Shown here: piece after piece, positions 41,991-50,731 of the stretch
How the letters are laid out: every line of letters starts with the position of its first letter
Position numbering within the stretch: the first letter of the stretch is position 1
Origin: Candidatus Babelota bacterium
GTDB lineage: Bacteria > Babelota > Babeliae > Babelales > JACPOV01
DNA length: 58,340 nt
NCBI GenBank assembly: GCA_022707425.1
Contig: JAKJAQ010000010.1
Location: 9,907 to 68,246, forward strand
Direction: 5' to 3'
Notes under the pieces: model-generated
The model's database searches: none
What the model was told of the DNA's origin: nothing
The model's input: only the letters and a program-made list of their open reading frames with translations
Translations under genes and position numbers: made by a program

Positions 41991-43505
41991 TTATTTAGTT
42001 TTTTGCGCAACTGTGGAATCGGTAAGATCATTTCTTTTTACATATTCATCATAATAACGATCCATATGCTTACCTATAGTATTAAACATATTAATATTAT
42101 CAGTAAGGCCCGTAAAGCACGTATTAAGTGTATCCTTTAATTCCTGCTCTTTACACATGCCAAGTTGATGCATTTTCGATCTAAATGCCATCCTATCTTG
42201 TTCAATTAGCAACCATCCGATCACCTTTTTATATTTTAAAGCCAGTGTTTTCATATCACGGTAATCTTTAGTAATTTTAAGCATTTCTTCATGTGTTTTA
42301 ACATTTTTGTCGTGCAAAATATAGGTATTGCTTGCGACGTTCAATTGCTTTTGTTGCACTTCATTACATTCTTTTTGAACTTTTAATTGTTCATTTTGCA
42401 GCCGCGTTGCTTCTTTTTCTGCTTTTGCTATCTCTTGCTGTGCTTGCAATCCTTGTTCATGAAACGGTTGCTGTTGCCAGCGCCACATGTAATATTGAAA
42501 GGCAAATCCTACTAGGGAAAGTAATGCAGGAAAAATATAGGGCATTGCTTTTGTAAGTAATTCTCGTTTGTGAGAAAATATGTATCTCAGTTGCGTAACC
42601 AATGCACCATGCGGTCGAATAGTGTTGAGAGCGCGGAGCATATCTTTTGCTGTAATATAGGTCATTGTTGAATGACGTTCATACGCATAATTGAGTGCTT
42701 GCGTTACCAATTCTTCAAGCTCGCGTCCAGAAAATCCTTCTGTTTGTTTGCAAATCGTTCTCAGTTGGCTGCGCGAAAGTTCGTGTTCAAAACTGTTTAG
42801 AAAATAAAGCAAAATTGTGCGTCGTGCTGCGTACGATGGTAGCGGAATTTCAATCGTGTGATTTTTAAACCGAGTTTCAATAGGACCTGGGATCGATTCA
42901 ACTTCATTCATCGTACCAATAAATAAAATATCTTCGCGCGCGCAGCATTCATCAAGGGCAAGCCACAAAGCGGTTGCCGTTTCTTTATCTTGATTGTGCT
43001 TATTGTTAAAATTATCGAGCAAACAGCTCATTTCATCGATCACAATCACATATGGTTTTCGTTCATTTAAAATCGAACGCACTTCACGCAATAAGTTTTC
43101 TGATCCTGAATGCTGATATTTAGTAAGTAAATCGGTTGCTTGAATAAATTTGCACGGTCGCTTTATAGCATGTGCAATACAGCGAGCAAGCGTTGTTTTG
43201 CCAACACCCGAAGGACCGACGATAAGTAATTTACGGGGTTTTAATTTTTCAGGGCATGCAGGATTATTTAGTCGTTTAATAATTGAATAAATTCGTTGAC
43301 CAGTTGCCCCTTGACAACATCTGATAATGGCTTCAAGATGCTGTTCTAACTCATCTAAAACTTGTTCATCAGCAACAGCTGAAATATCTTGTAACACTGG
43401 CGCATGCTGAGACATTGAGCTGATTTCATAATCAACTGCATTTTTTGCATACACAAAGCCAGAATAAAACAATAATAAAGTGACGAGAACAGTGCTGTAT
43501 TTCAT
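41991..43505 (-). CDS. Exported AAA+ ATPase, paralogue of the 35166 gene
   Basis: 504 residues. Signal peptide about 1-20 (TLLLFYSGFVYA). AAA+ module: Walker A GPSGVGKTT (97-105), Walker B YVIVIDE (Asp157, Glu158), sensor I IGTMNE, PIETRF and a GRELEELV sensor II. It aligns along the whole ATPase domain with the plus-strand copy (SGSENLLREVRSIL versus SGPQNLAREILPIL; ALWLALDEC versus ALWSILDEC). A hydrophobic segment near 318-335 (AMPYIFPALLSLVGFAFQYY) and a coiled coil (about 345-410) follow. No protease domain. The two copies face each other across the toxin locus. Confidence 0.75.
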   Translation of the reverse strand: MKYSTVLVTLLLFYSGFVYAKNAVDYEISSMSQHAPVLQDISAVADEQVLDELEQHLEAIIRCCQGATGQRIYSIIKRLNNPACPEKLKPRKLLIVGPSGVGKTTLARCIAHAIKRPCKFIQATDLLTKYQHSGSENLLREVRSILNERKPYVIVIDEMSCLLDNFNNKHNQDKETATALWLALDECCAREDILFIGTMNEVESIPGPIETRFKNHTIEIPLPSYAARRTILLYFLNSFEHELSRSQLRTICKQTEGFSGRELEELVTQALNYAYERHSTMTYITAKDMLRALNTIRPHGALVTQLRYIFSHKRELLTKAMPYIFPALLSLVGFAFQYYMWRWQQQPFHEQGLQAQQEIAKAEKEATRLQNEQLKVQKECNEVQQKQLNVASNTYILHDKNVKTHEEMLKITKDYRDMKTLALKYKKVIGWLLIEQDRMAFRSKMHQLGMCKEQELKDTLNTCFTGLTDNINMFNTIGKHMDRYYDEYVKRNDLTDSTVAQKTK

Positions 43506-43546
43506 TACCTAACCTGCATCATTAATTACTAAAAAACTGTACGATT

Positions 43547-43574
43547 AGTGTAAAGCGTGTCCGATTTTTTGCAA
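43547..43574 (-). promoter_or_regulatory. Putative promoter of the second AAA+ gene
   Basis: On the minus strand TTGCAA (43574-43569), a 16-base spacer and TACACT (43552-43547), about 40 bases before the ATG. Confidence 0.5.
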
Positions 43575-43583
43575 TTATTTTTG

Positions 43584-44246
43584 TTAGATTTTCTCACCAT
43601 GTTGAATAAATTTTTCAACTCGCTGAAAATGTTCTTCGCGCACAGCGCTATTTTTTTCAAAATCTTGATCACAATCCAAAACAAGTACCGGTACCTGTGT
43701 TAATTCGGGTAAAATATCTTTTTTTGTAATCAAAAACCGTTCGTGTTGTTCATGAATTTGTTTCAGGTATGCAAATGTGATTGCTTTTTCTGCTAAACGA
43801 TTACGTTTTTTAATGCGTTTATAGGCAATTTCGGGTGTTGTACGCAAATAGATGAACCCTTTTGGTGGCAGACAACGATTTGGAATGAGATAGTTAAACC
43901 ATTCTTGATAGAGCAACCATTCAAGATCGCTCATAAACCCGTTTTGATATCCAGTATGCACGAAACAATAATGCCCAGAATAGATGGAACGTTCAACAAG
44001 TCGCACCGAGTTCATTTCTTGTTCTCGCACATGTTCACGAACACGGCAAATCATGGCAAAAGTTTCAAAACTGTACGACCAACGGTGTGGATCTTGATAA
44101 AAATTGGCAAGTAACGATTGTCCGTACACATTTTTTTGCCAATTATGTAACGGCTCCAATGCCACACCTAAAGTTGGTATTCTTCTTTCAATTAATTGCA
44201 AAAAAGTCGATTTTCCGGCGCCAATGTTGCCTTCAAGAATATACAT
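43584..44246 (-). CDS. Deoxynucleoside kinase (dCK/dGK/TK2 type)
   Basis: 220 residues from the ATG at 44246. P-loop EGNIGAGKST right at the N-terminus, EPLHNW, the ERS motif as VERSIYSGHYCFV, and the arginine-rich lid IYLRTTPEIAYKRIKKRNR. These are the features of the deoxynucleoside kinase family found in animals and some bacteria (Mycoplasma, Bacillus dAK/dGK). It phosphorylates deoxynucleosides to monophosphates for salvage. The ERSIYS form is closer to the eukaryotic/mitochondrial enzymes. A salvage enzyme fits a parasite drawing nucleosides from its host. Substrate preference cannot be assigned. Confidence 0.85.
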   Translation of the reverse strand: MYILEGNIGAGKSTFLQLIERRIPTLGVALEPLHNWQKNVYGQSLLANFYQDPHRWSYSFETFAMICRVREHVREQEMNSVRLVERSIYSGHYCFVHTGYQNGFMSDLEWLLYQEWFNYLIPNRCLPPKGFIYLRTTPEIAYKRIKKRNRLAEKAITFAYLKQIHEQHERFLITKKDILPELTQVPVLVLDCDQDFEKNSAVREEHFQRVEKFIQHGEKI

Positions 44247-44335
44247 AGTCAATTTTCAATTCGTACTAAGAGTGCCCAACTTCAAAAAGTGTTTAAAGTC
44301 TAACAAAAAAAGCGTTTTTTTCTAGTTCGGTTTTT

Positions 44336-45544
44336 TTACAGAGTAATGGTACGATGTAATAATGGATTGATGTGGGTTACCACTTCATAATTAATAGTGC
44401 CGATCCGTTGTGCAAGCGCATCAGCAGTGATTGCTTCATGGTCTCCAAGCAAAAGCACTTCATCATTAACTTGAATTTCTGGGATTTCTGTTACATCAAC
44501 CATACACAAATTCATCGCAACACGACCAACAATCGGTGCAACTTTATTTTTTACCACAACAACACCATTGTTTGAAAATGATCGCTGTATACCATCCCAA
44601 TAACCAACCGGAAGCACCGCTATTTTTGTTTCACGGTTAACCTGATGAGTCAAATCATATCCAACAAAGCTGCCTGCTGAAATTGATTTGATCTGAATAA
44701 TGCGGGTTTTCCACTGTAATACTGGTAATAAACTAAAACCTGGATGTTGTTGGTTCGTTTTTTGTTTGTTTTCAAGCGATGGCCACAAACCGTAAAGCCC
44801 AATACCAAAACGTACAAGCGAACCATGTGCTTCTTGGTAGGCACCAATGGCAGCTGAACAGGTTGTGTGTTTAAATGGAATTGAAATTCCCTGCTGTGCA
44901 AGTTCAGCAATGACAGTATTAAAGCGTGCAAGTTGCAGCTGCACAAAATGATCATCATCACTTTCAGAATTTGCAAAATGAGTGAAAATACCGACAATTT
45001 CAATGTGTGATAATCTTTTTATCCGTTCAATAAATTGAAGAGCTTGCGGTGCTAAAACACCCAGGCGAGAAAGACCGGTGTCAATTTTGATGTGCACTTG
45101 AGCGCGAACATGATATTTTAACGCATATTCACTTAACGTTTGAGCAGTTGACTCATCGTATATTACAAGATCAATATCATGCAAAACCGCTTGTTCAATA
45201 GCAGTGTCAATGATGCTCAGAACTACAATTTTTTTTGTAATTCGGTGCTTGCGTAATATCAATGCTTCGCTTAGTGAAACTACCGCCATCGCATCAACCA
45301 ACTCATTTTCTTGCAGCAATTGTGCAATTTCGATCATACCGTGCCCATAAGCGTTACTTTTTATAACCGGCATAATCACCACACCTGGTGCTATCAATGA
45401 ATGATATTGCGCAATATTATGAAATAATGCATTTTTACTCAGTTCAACCCAGGTAAGTTCATTTTTAATGAGTGCTTGATCCAAAAAAGAAGCCTGGTGT
45501 TGCACCAGGCCTGTTAATTGGTCATTTTTTTGAGGAAAATTCAT
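44336..45544 (-). CDS. alr: Alanine racemase
   Basis: 402 residues. PLP lysine in VIMPVIKSNAYGHG (Lys62). KIDTGLSRLGV, HFANSESDDDHF, VRFGIGLYGLWPS, the catalytic tyrosine in SAGSFVGYDLTHQ and GRVAMNLCMVDVTEI all match Alr. It makes D-alanine for peptidoglycan cross-bridges, so the cell probably builds a wall. The first 30 residues precede the normal Alr N-terminus and look like an extension. The start overlaps the stop of the alpha-crystallin-like gene (TAATG), so the two are coupled. Confidence 0.94.
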   Translation of the reverse strand: MNFPQKNDQLTGLVQHQASFLDQALIKNELTWVELSKNALFHNIAQYHSLIAPGVVIMPVIKSNAYGHGMIEIAQLLQENELVDAMAVVSLSEALILRKHRITKKIVVLSIIDTAIEQAVLHDIDLVIYDESTAQTLSEYALKYHVRAQVHIKIDTGLSRLGVLAPQALQFIERIKRLSHIEIVGIFTHFANSESDDDHFVQLQLARFNTVIAELAQQGISIPFKHTTCSAAIGAYQEAHGSLVRFGIGLYGLWPSLENKQKTNQQHPGFSLLPVLQWKTRIIQIKSISAGSFVGYDLTHQVNRETKIAVLPVGYWDGIQRSFSNNGVVVVKNKVAPIVGRVAMNLCMVDVTEIPEIQVNDEVLLLGDHEAITADALAQRIGTINYEVVTHINPLLHRTITL

Positions 45545-46113
45545 TATTCTTCTGTTACCTGAATTCTATAAATTTTTTCTAATTCATTTTTTTCTAATTT
45601 AATCATCAAGCTGTTCTCGCTTTTAAATTTTTTTATTTCTACATTTTTCAAATCAACAGCAGCCGGTAACGAACATACTTGCTTGTATTTACTTAGTAAT
45701 TGCTTACCTTCTTTTTCTTCATTTTTTTCAACAGCAAGTTGAGTTTTATATTCGCTTATTGTCGCATTTATTTTGATGACTGCGCTATCAACATTAAGAA
45801 TTATCGCATTTCCTTGACGGCTGCTTTCAATTTTCGCATCATTTAAATGCTCACTTTTTAATTTTATATACACAAAATTATCATCTTGACTAATTTCGCA
45901 CCCAACTGGCATTGATTCAGCATGATCTTTAATTGTTTGCTGAATGTGTTCATTCATTCTTTCAAACTCTGCAAACACCGCTTGATGGACTTTGGTAAAC
46001 TGATCGAAAAAGGGACAACTCGGGCAAAGATTATTATTTTGACCTGCTTGAGCTAAAAAAGAACTCAAGATAGAAAGAATAACGAGCTGTTGCTTTTTAT
46101 TGAATATATTCAT
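45544..46113 (-). CDS. Exported alpha-crystallin/Hsp20-like protein
   Basis: 189 residues from the ATG at 46113, with GGGAGG seven bases upstream. Signal peptide about 1-21 (LVILSILSSFLAQAG). A CPSC motif follows shortly. Residues about 75-185 read like an alpha-crystallin domain: NFVYIKLKSEHLNDAKIESS, GNAIILNVDS, an inserted charged loop, VCSLPAAVDLKNVEIKKFKS and NSLMIKLEK. The inferred role is holding unfolded proteins in the periplasm or outside the cell. Small heat-shock proteins are normally cytoplasmic, so the signal peptide is unusual. It precedes alr in one transcription unit. Confidence 0.6.
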   Translation of the reverse strand: MNIFNKKQQLVILSILSSFLAQAGQNNNLCPSCPFFDQFTKVHQAVFAEFERMNEHIQQTIKDHAESMPVGCEISQDDNFVYIKLKSEHLNDAKIESSRQGNAIILNVDSAVIKINATISEYKTQLAVEKNEEKEGKQLLSKYKQVCSLPAAVDLKNVEIKKFKSENSLMIKLEKNELEKIYRIQVTEE

Positions 46114-46150
46114 AAAAATCCTCCCATGAAAAATAATTTTTTTCAAAAAA

Positions 46151-46179
46151 AGTATACCTAAAAGTAAATTCACATACAA
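46151..46179 (-). promoter_or_regulatory. Promoter of the Hsp20-like/alr operon
   Basis: On the minus strand TTGTAT (46179-46174), a 17-base spacer and TATACT (46156-46151), 38 bases before the ATG. Confidence 0.6.
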
Positions 46180-46215
46180 ATGGTTATTTTATTAAAATAA
46201 TGATATGCTCTTCGT

Positions 46216-46953
46216 ATGATTAAAAAAAATGAAACACAAAATACAGAACTCATTTTCGGCATTCACCCCATTGTTGAATTGCTCAAAGCAAAACGGCGCA
46301 AGTTGCGTATTATTTACACAACCAAGCCAACGCCCAAAGCATGGGACCAAATTGCCCCATTGCTACCAAAAGCAATTCAAATTCAATATGTTGATCGTGA
46401 AGTGTTACATAAATTAGCACAATCGACCGATCATCAAGGGGTGGTTGCTTATGCTTCCCCGTTTATAATCCGCACAAAATTTTTCGAACCTGCAAAAACA
46501 CCATTTTTGCTTCTTCTTGATGGCATTCAAGATCCGCGTAATTTGGGCGCTATTATACGTTCAGCTTATTGCACTAAAGTTGATGGTATTATTATTGTCA
46601 AAAAAGGTGGCACGGGCCTTACCCCTGCTGCGCTCAAAGCGGCCGCTGGTCTTGCAGAATATCTTGATATTTATATTGCACCTTCAGCATCTGCTGCTCT
46701 TTTACAACTCAAAACTGCCGGCTATCACATTTATTTGGCAGTGCTTGAAAAAGGTGAAAATGCACTTGGTGTGAACTATCAAGATCCATGTTGCATGGTA
46801 ATTGGCAGTGAAGGTTCAGGTATTTCGCCAGAAATTAGAAAAGGTGGCACGTTAATAACCTTACCGCAGCGCCGCGCCGATATTTCATATAATGCATCAG
46901 TTGCTGCTGGCATTTTGCTTTTCACTATTGCGACTCGCTTAAAAAAAATCTAA
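46216..46953 (+). CDS. rlmB: 23S rRNA 2'-O-methyltransferase (RlmB/TrmH family)
   Basis: 245 residues. N-terminal substrate-binding part IFGIHPIVELLKAKRRKLRI and TDHQGVVAYASP. The SPOUT knot contains LLDGIQDPRNLGAIIRSAYC (motif 1 Asn and Arg), MVIGSEGSGISPEIRKG (motif 2) and ISYNASVAAGILLF (motif 3). RlmB methylates G2251 of 23S rRNA; the spacing and DHQGVVA fit RlmB better than TrmL or TrmH. It is divergent from the Hsp20-like gene and convergent with the next by 4 bases. Confidence 0.9.
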   Translation: MIKKNETQNTELIFGIHPIVELLKAKRRKLRIIYTTKPTPKAWDQIAPLLPKAIQIQYVDREVLHKLAQSTDHQGVVAYASPFIIRTKFFEPAKTPFLLLLDGIQDPRNLGAIIRSAYCTKVDGIIIVKKGGTGLTPAALKAAAGLAEYLDIYIAPSASAALLQLKTAGYHIYLAVLEKGENALGVNYQDPCCMVIGSEGSGISPEIRKGGTLITLPQRRADISYNASVAAGILLFTIATRLKKI

Positions 46954-47351
46954 TACAACTTCTTGAACAATGATTTTATGCCTTGCCAACCAAGCCAGGG
47001 GAAAAAAGTAAGAATGCTCCGTTCGCTAAATTCTTTGGCAAGCCAATAACAAGTGCCGGGAACCGAATCGGCACCATTTGCAATACAATCGAGCGCTATT
47101 CCGCAAAGAAAAATACTCACAAACAAACTTTTGGGTGATGCGTTCTCTTCTTCATCATCTTCATCGTCAAGTACATAATTAAGTAATGACCAAAAACCAA
47201 CAAGCGCTGCACTGGTCATATAGGGATGATTCTTTGCTAAATTGATCATCACCATCTTTGCTTGCTCGACTGAAACTTCTGTTCCATAGCTTTCTAAAAA
47301 AAATAGAACTGTCCCTAAAAAAAGAAATTTGCCCAAACGTAGCCACTTCAT
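46950..47351 (-). CDS. Small membrane protein of unknown function
   Basis: 133 residues from the ATG at 47351, which has AAAGGAGGTGG directly upstream. The open frame further upstream has no such site. Signal or first membrane segment about 5-22 (LGKFLFLGTVLFFLES), a middle hydrophobic helix (YMTSAALVGFWSLLNYVL), an acidic DDEDDEEE loop, a third (SLFVSIFLCGIALDCIA) and an aromatic C-terminus. No family recognised. Confidence 0.55.
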   Translation of the reverse strand: MKWLRLGKFLFLGTVLFFLESYGTEVSVEQAKMVMINLAKNHPYMTSAALVGFWSLLNYVLDDEDDEEENASPKSLFVSIFLCGIALDCIANGADSVPGTCYWLAKEFSERSILTFFPWLGWQGIKSLFKKLY

Positions 47352-47515
47352 ACCACCTCCTTTTACTTTTAACAGTAAGTACGAAAAGCAATACCGCACA
47401 AGATTTTTTATTTTATTTTGAAATAAATTAAAATTAAAAATAAAAAGAAATATCGAAATTGTGAATATATTAATTTTTTTACGCCTATCAGAATTTAATA
47501 AAAACAACTAAATCA

Positions 47516-47545
47516 TTGATTATTGCAATAGTAAAATAGTATGAA
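47516..47545 (+). promoter_or_regulatory. Possible promoter of the ftsQAZ cluster
   Basis: TTGATT at 47516-47521, an 18-base spacer and TATGAA at 47540-47545, 45 bases before the first gene. A small inverted repeat GATGC-GTCA-GCATC at 47562-47575 lies in the leader. Confidence 0.3.
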
Positions 47546-47589
47546 AAGTAAGAGGGTGGGATGCGTCAGCATCGCGTACGGGGGGAAGT

Positions 47590-48330
47590 ATGAAACACCG
47601 CACATTTATTTTTTTTATTTTTTCAACTGTTGCAACGTGTGCTACGTTGACCATTACTCTTTTGTGTATTGCGTCACTGCTCACACCAACACAGTTAACA
47701 TTTTCTATTGATCCCTGTGTCACCCCCGCTACCAGCCAACTATTAATCACTACGGCGCGCAGTGCGCATCAAAAAATTCAACATGAACCATGGTATTTTT
47801 CATTAAAAAGACAATTTCCCTTTATCAATGAAATTATCTGTTCACGGTACAAACCGCACCAACTGTATGTAAACATACATATTGATCTGCCCTATTTTTT
47901 GGTAAACGATGAAAGAGTTCTCACCAGACGCGGTTGCATTGCATCCTGTTCATTCTTTGAAAAACAGTATCTCACACTTCCCGGAATTAATATCATCCAA
48001 CCAAAACAAGAACTTGACCACCGGTGTTTACAGTGGCTCCAAAGAGTTCCCCAAAAAATGTTTCAATTGTACGAAATCACGATTGAAAATCGTACGTCAA
48101 TTCTCGTAAGTGATCGCATGAAAACATGCATGACGATCAAAATGGATAGCAACCAATTACTTGATCAAGCTATTATTAATCGGTGCATCAAGATGCAAGC
48201 ACAACTCACCGAACAAAAGAAATTTAAAAAAACATCGCCAGCTGCATGGATTGCCGATGTACGGTTCAATAAACAAATTGTTATTTATCAGAAAGGGAGG
48301 AAAGAGAATGAAGGGCAGCGTTTTCTCTGA
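47590..48330 (+). CDS. ftsQ: FtsQ-like cell division protein
   Basis: 246 residues with GGGGGGAAGT before the ATG. One N-terminal transmembrane helix (about 5-30), then a short POTRA-like stretch. A beta domain follows in which PFINEIICSRYKPHQLYVNI, DLPYFLVNDERVLTRRG and LTLPGINII follow the FtsQ pattern of catastrophic-end strands around a VLTxxG turn. Identity to known FtsQ is low; the call leans on its place directly upstream of ftsA and ftsZ. FtsQ links the Z-ring to the FtsL/FtsB and septal peptidoglycan machinery. It overlaps ftsA by 23 bases. Confidence 0.65.
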   Translation: MKHRTFIFFIFSTVATCATLTITLLCIASLLTPTQLTFSIDPCVTPATSQLLITTARSAHQKIQHEPWYFSLKRQFPFINEIICSRYKPHQLYVNIHIDLPYFLVNDERVLTRRGCIASCSFFEKQYLTLPGINIIQPKQELDHRCLQWLQRVPQKMFQLYEITIENRTSILVSDRMKTCMTIKMDSNQLLDQAIINRCIKMQAQLTEQKKFKKTSPAAWIADVRFNKQIVIYQKGRKENEGQRFL

Positions 48331-49534
48331 TATAGTGGTTGCTATTGATATTGGCACCACGAAAATTTGCGTCCTAGTTGCCCAGCTACAAAGTAATGGC
48401 AGCATCGATATTATTGGCATCGGTAATTCACCATCAGATGGGCTAAAAAAGGGCGTTGTTGTTGATATTGGCAAAACAGTACATTCAATAAAACAAGCAG
48501 TTTCAGAAGCACAGTTTATGGCGGGGTGCACTATTGATTCTGCCTGCATTGGTATTTCTGGTAGCCACATAAATTCATTCAGTTCTGAAGGTGTTGTGCC
48601 AATAAAGCGCGGCCAAGTAACTCGCCACGATGTTGAAGATGTAATTGCCGCTGCTCAAGCAATTGCATTACCCGAAGGACAACAAATTTTACATGTACTT
48701 CCTCATTATTTTATTATTGATGGCTCTGACAAAATTAACGATCCAATTGGTATGTATGGTGTAAGGCTTGAAGCAAACGTTCATATTATTACCGGTTCAG
48801 TTGCATGTGCGCAAAATTTAATTAACTGCTGCCAGCTAGCTGGCATTAAAGTTAATGATGTAGTACTTGAACAACTTGCTTCTGCTGCCGCAGTGCTCAG
48901 TCCCGATGAACGAGAACTTGGCGTTGGCATACTTGATATTGGCGGCGGCACTTCAGATTTAGCGGTGTACATGAATGGAGCAATTCGTTATACCCATGTA
49001 ATTCCTGTTGCAGGCAATCAATTTACCAATGATCTTGCCATCGGTTTGCAAACGACCGTAAATGAAGCAGAAAGAATTAAAAAAGAATTTGGCAGTGTCA
49101 GCGAAACTTCTAGCGACACAATTATCACCATTCAATCATTGGAACAAGATCAAACACATGATGTTTGGGCACTAGAATTAAGTGCAATTTTACGACCTCG
49201 TGCTTCTGAGCTCCTTCATATGGTAAAAAAAATAATTGATAGCAAACATTTAAATCAAACGATAACTGCAGGATTTGTTCTCACTGGTGGTGGTTCATTG
49301 CTGCATAATTTACCACATCTTGCGCACGAAATTTTGCATGTTCCGGTCCGCATTGGTAAGCCACGATTACAAAACAGCATCTTTGCTACATTAGAAAATC
49401 CATTATATGCCACTGGGTATGGACTCTTGCTTCATGCACTGCAAAAAAGAGATACTGCTACTAACGGGATATCGGGACCAATACTCACGCGTATTGTTTC
49501 TCGAATGAAATCATGGGTGTCCGATTTTTTTTAG
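48308..49534 (+). CDS. ftsA: Cell division protein FtsA
   Basis: 408 residues from the ATG at 48308 (GGAGGAAAGAG upstream, inside the ftsQ end). An earlier in-frame start at 48161 lies deep in ftsQ. Actin-like ATPase motifs: VAIDIGTTKICVLVA (phosphate 1), GVGILDIGGGTSDLAVY (phosphate 2) and AGFVLTGGGSLL (adenosine). The 1C domain shows SGSHINSFSSEGVVPI. The C-terminal amphipathic helix RIVSRMKSWVSDFF is the membrane-targeting sequence. FtsA tethers FtsZ filaments to the membrane. Confidence 0.95.
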   Translation: MKGSVFSDIVVAIDIGTTKICVLVAQLQSNGSIDIIGIGNSPSDGLKKGVVVDIGKTVHSIKQAVSEAQFMAGCTIDSACIGISGSHINSFSSEGVVPIKRGQVTRHDVEDVIAAAQAIALPEGQQILHVLPHYFIIDGSDKINDPIGMYGVRLEANVHIITGSVACAQNLINCCQLAGIKVNDVVLEQLASAAAVLSPDERELGVGILDIGGGTSDLAVYMNGAIRYTHVIPVAGNQFTNDLAIGLQTTVNEAERIKKEFGSVSETSSDTIITIQSLEQDQTHDVWALELSAILRPRASELLHMVKKIIDSKHLNQTITAGFVLTGGGSLLHNLPHLAHEILHVPVRIGKPRLQNSIFATLENPLYATGYGLLLHALQKRDTATNGISGPILTRIVSRMKSWVSDFF

Positions 49535-49546
49535 GGGAGAGGGGTT

Positions 49547-50683
49547 ATGATTACATTTGAACCAGAAAAATTATCTACTAATTGTTCAATCGCACGCATA
49601 AAATTAATTGGTATTGGTGGCGCTGGCGGTAACACCGTTAATAGTATGATTGATACCGAAGTTGAAGGAATTGAATGCATTGTTGCAAATACTGATGCGC
49701 AAGCACTCAACGCATCAAAAGCAGAACATAAGATTCAAATTGGTGTTAAATCAACCAAAGGATTGGGAACTGGGGCTAATCCGGAATTGGGAAAGCGAGC
49801 AGCAGAAGAAGATCTTGATAAAATCATGGAACTGGTACATGATGCTGACATTGTTTTTCTTACCGGCGGTCTTGGTGGCGGAACCGGATCCGGCGCACTG
49901 CCTGTGGTAGCGCGTGCATTACGCGAAAAAAATATTCTGTGCATCGCTGTTGTTACAAAACCGTTTCATTTTGAAGGGAAACGTCGCACTGCGGTTGCAC
50001 ATGCCGCACTTGAAACATTAAAAAAAGAAGTTGATACATTAATCGTTATCCCAAACGAAAAATTACTCAATGTGGTCGATAATTCAGTCTCGATGATTGA
50101 TGCATTTGGCATGATCAATGAAGTGTTGCACCGCTCAGTAAAATCGATTGCTGATATTATTGCAAAACCAGGTCACATTAATGTTGATTTTGCGGATGTT
50201 CGCGCCATTATGAAAGATCGCGGTATGGCAATTATGGGAACTGGCATAGCAACTGGTGCAGATCGCGCACAAAATGCAGCATTACAAGCAATTAGTTCAC
50301 CACTTCTTGAAAACATGAATATTGCTGGCGCAAAAGGTGTTCTTCTCAATATTACCGGGGGAACTAACTTAGGATTGCATGAAATTCGTGTTGCTGCGTC
50401 AATAATCTATGAACAAGCTGATCAGGATGCCAATATCATTTTAGGTTCTGTTATAGATGAAACTCTTACCGATGAGATTCATGTAACCATCATCGCTACT
50501 GGTTTTACACCAATTTCAACAATTGAAACTGCAAAAACCAAAGAAATTACACCAGCACAAGTGCAAAAAGTAGAAATCAAGTCACCGTCTATTTCAATAG
50601 AACAACCTGCAGTAACTGTTGATATTAATGATCTGGATGTTCCAACATTTTTACGAAAAAAACAACAAGAAGATTCAATTTAA
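49547..50683 (+). CDS. ftsZ: Cell division protein FtsZ
   Basis: 378 residues. GTP-binding IGIGGAGGNTVNSM, tubulin signature GGLGGGTGSGALPVVA, and the T7 synergy loop GHINVDFADVRAIM. After a short linker the conserved C-terminal peptide DLDVPTFLRKKQ, which binds FtsA, is present. It polymerises into the Z-ring. GGGGAGAGGGG precedes the ATG, 12 bases after ftsA. A strong terminator closes the cluster. Confidence 0.97.
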   Translation: MITFEPEKLSTNCSIARIKLIGIGGAGGNTVNSMIDTEVEGIECIVANTDAQALNASKAEHKIQIGVKSTKGLGTGANPELGKRAAEEDLDKIMELVHDADIVFLTGGLGGGTGSGALPVVARALREKNILCIAVVTKPFHFEGKRRTAVAHAALETLKKEVDTLIVIPNEKLLNVVDNSVSMIDAFGMINEVLHRSVKSIADIIAKPGHINVDFADVRAIMKDRGMAIMGTGIATGADRAQNAALQAISSPLLENMNIAGAKGVLLNITGGTNLGLHEIRVAASIIYEQADQDANIILGSVIDETLTDEIHVTIIATGFTPISTIETAKTKEITPAQVQKVEIKSPSISIEQPAVTVDINDLDVPTFLRKKQQEDSI

Positions 50684-50697
50684 TTTATCTGAGATAG

Positions 50698-50723
50698 GAG
50701 AGCCGCACGAGGCGGCTCTCTTT
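50698..50723. terminator. Strong hairpin terminator after ftsZ
   Basis: GAGAGCCGC, loop ACGAG, GCGGCTCTC, then TTT: a perfect 9-bp GC-rich stem. It sits between convergent ftsZ and the first beta-helix gene and can serve both. Confidence 0.85.
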
Positions 50724-50731
50724 AAAAGAAA

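Noticed and set aside
47562-47575. GATGC-GTCA-GCATC inverted repeat before ftsQ as a riboswitch or operator
   Set aside because: Only a 5-bp stem, and no known riboswitch core is present; too little to support a regulatory call.
48161-48307. Extended N-terminus of FtsA
   Set aside because: It lies inside ftsQ in another frame. FtsA homology begins at the ATG at 48308, which has a strong ribosome site.
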